Shown: one piece after another, positions 5,578-5,780 of the stretch | How the letters are laid out: each line of letters starts with the position of its first letter | Position numbering within the stretch: the stretch's first letter is position 1 | Assembly: GCA_023433655.1 (NCBI GenBank) | Contig: JAEYUE010000318.1 | Location: 1 to 5,780 of the forward strand | Length of the DNA: 5,780 nt | Source: Pseudomonadota bacterium | Lineage (GTDB): Bacteria > Pseudomonadota > Alphaproteobacteria > Caulobacterales > Caulobacteraceae | Direction: 5' to 3' | Program-made: the position numbers and the translations under genes | The notes under the pieces: generated by a model | Databases searched by the model: none | The model's input: the letters and a program-made list of their open reading frames with translations, nothing else | What the model was told of the DNA's origin: nothing

Positions 5578-5780
5578 ATGATCGGAAGACTGAACCACGT
5601 CGGCGTCGCCACCCCCTCGATCGAGGCCGGCGTCGCCCTGTACCGCGACCTGCTGGGGGCGACGAAGGCCCACGAGCCGTTCGACCTGCCGGCCCAAGGC
5701 GTGCGGGTCTGCTTCATCGACCTGCCCAACAGCCAGATCGAGCTGATCGAGCCGCTCGGCGAGAACAGCCCGATCCACGG
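5578..5780 (+). CDS. mce: Methylmalonyl-CoA epimerase, 3'-truncated by the window edge
   Basis: This enzyme interconverts the (2S) and (2R) forms of methylmalonyl-CoA, linking propionyl-CoA carboxylase to methylmalonyl-CoA mutase in propionate, odd-chain fatty acid and branched amino acid breakdown. It is cytosolic, a metal-dependent member of the VOC (glyoxalase) superfamily. Sixty-seven codons are visible. The N-terminus MIGRLNHVGVATPSIEAGVA, then LYRDLLGA (21-28), and FIDLPNSQIELIEPLGENSP (46-65) are characteristic. H7 and E55 are at the positions expected for metal ligands. The remaining ligands and the catalytic C-terminal half lie beyond the edge. ATG 5578 is the only possible start of this kind, since an in-frame TAA lies at 5566-5568. 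No good Shine-Dalgarno precedes it. Glyoxalase/bleomycin-resistance relatives share the fold, but the IELIEPLGENSP block favours the epimerase. Confidence 0.93.
   Translation, partial: MIGRLNHVGVATPSIEAGVALYRDLLGATKAHEPFDLPAQGVRVCFIDLPNSQIELIEPLGENSPIH

Noticed and set aside
1..5780. CRISPR arrays, insertion sequences, tRNA or rRNA genes, phage or defence genes
   Set aside because: No regularly spaced repeats, terminal inverted repeats with transposase, cloverleaf or rRNA-like sequence was seen; all large stretches are explained by ordinary chromosomal genes.

Overview
The base composition is high-GC throughout, and the proteins resemble those of Alphaproteobacteria. The S2 protein carries an Ala/Glu-rich C-terminal tail, EF-Ts is longer than the E. 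coli form, and there is a secreted M28 peptidase and a methylmalonyl-CoA epimerase. This fits Caulobacterales (Brevundimonas or Caulobacter type), but the genus is an inference from general resemblance and was not tested.

Left part (1-1835), translation genes: the window opens inside rpsB (ribosomal protein S2), followed by a 96-nt spacer with a perfect 11-bp hairpin, and then tsf (EF-Ts). A strong intrinsic terminator with a UUCG tetraloop closes this unit. The pyrH and frr genes that follow tsf in many bacteria are not next in this window.

Middle (1836-5035): a secreted M28-family zinc peptidase with an inserted PA-like domain is followed 9 nt later by a small four-helix membrane protein, probably in the same transcript. 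Running towards them on the minus strand, with one base between the stop codons, is a gene for an unusual regulator. It has an N-terminal OmpR/ToxR-type winged-helix DNA-binding domain fused to a Gly/Ala-rich domain with about six or seven membrane spans.

Right part (5036-5780): a 68-bp divergent spacer separates the regulator from a 139-aa protein of unknown function. That protein has a weak FxLYD/DUF3426-like beta-sandwich pattern. It is followed by the start of mce (methylmalonyl-CoA epimerase), which runs off the window.

Most of the window is ordinary chromosomal housekeeping sequence. I found no mobile element, CRISPR array, RNA gene or defence system. The item most worth a second look is the polytopic winged-helix regulator and its tight convergent and divergent neighbours.
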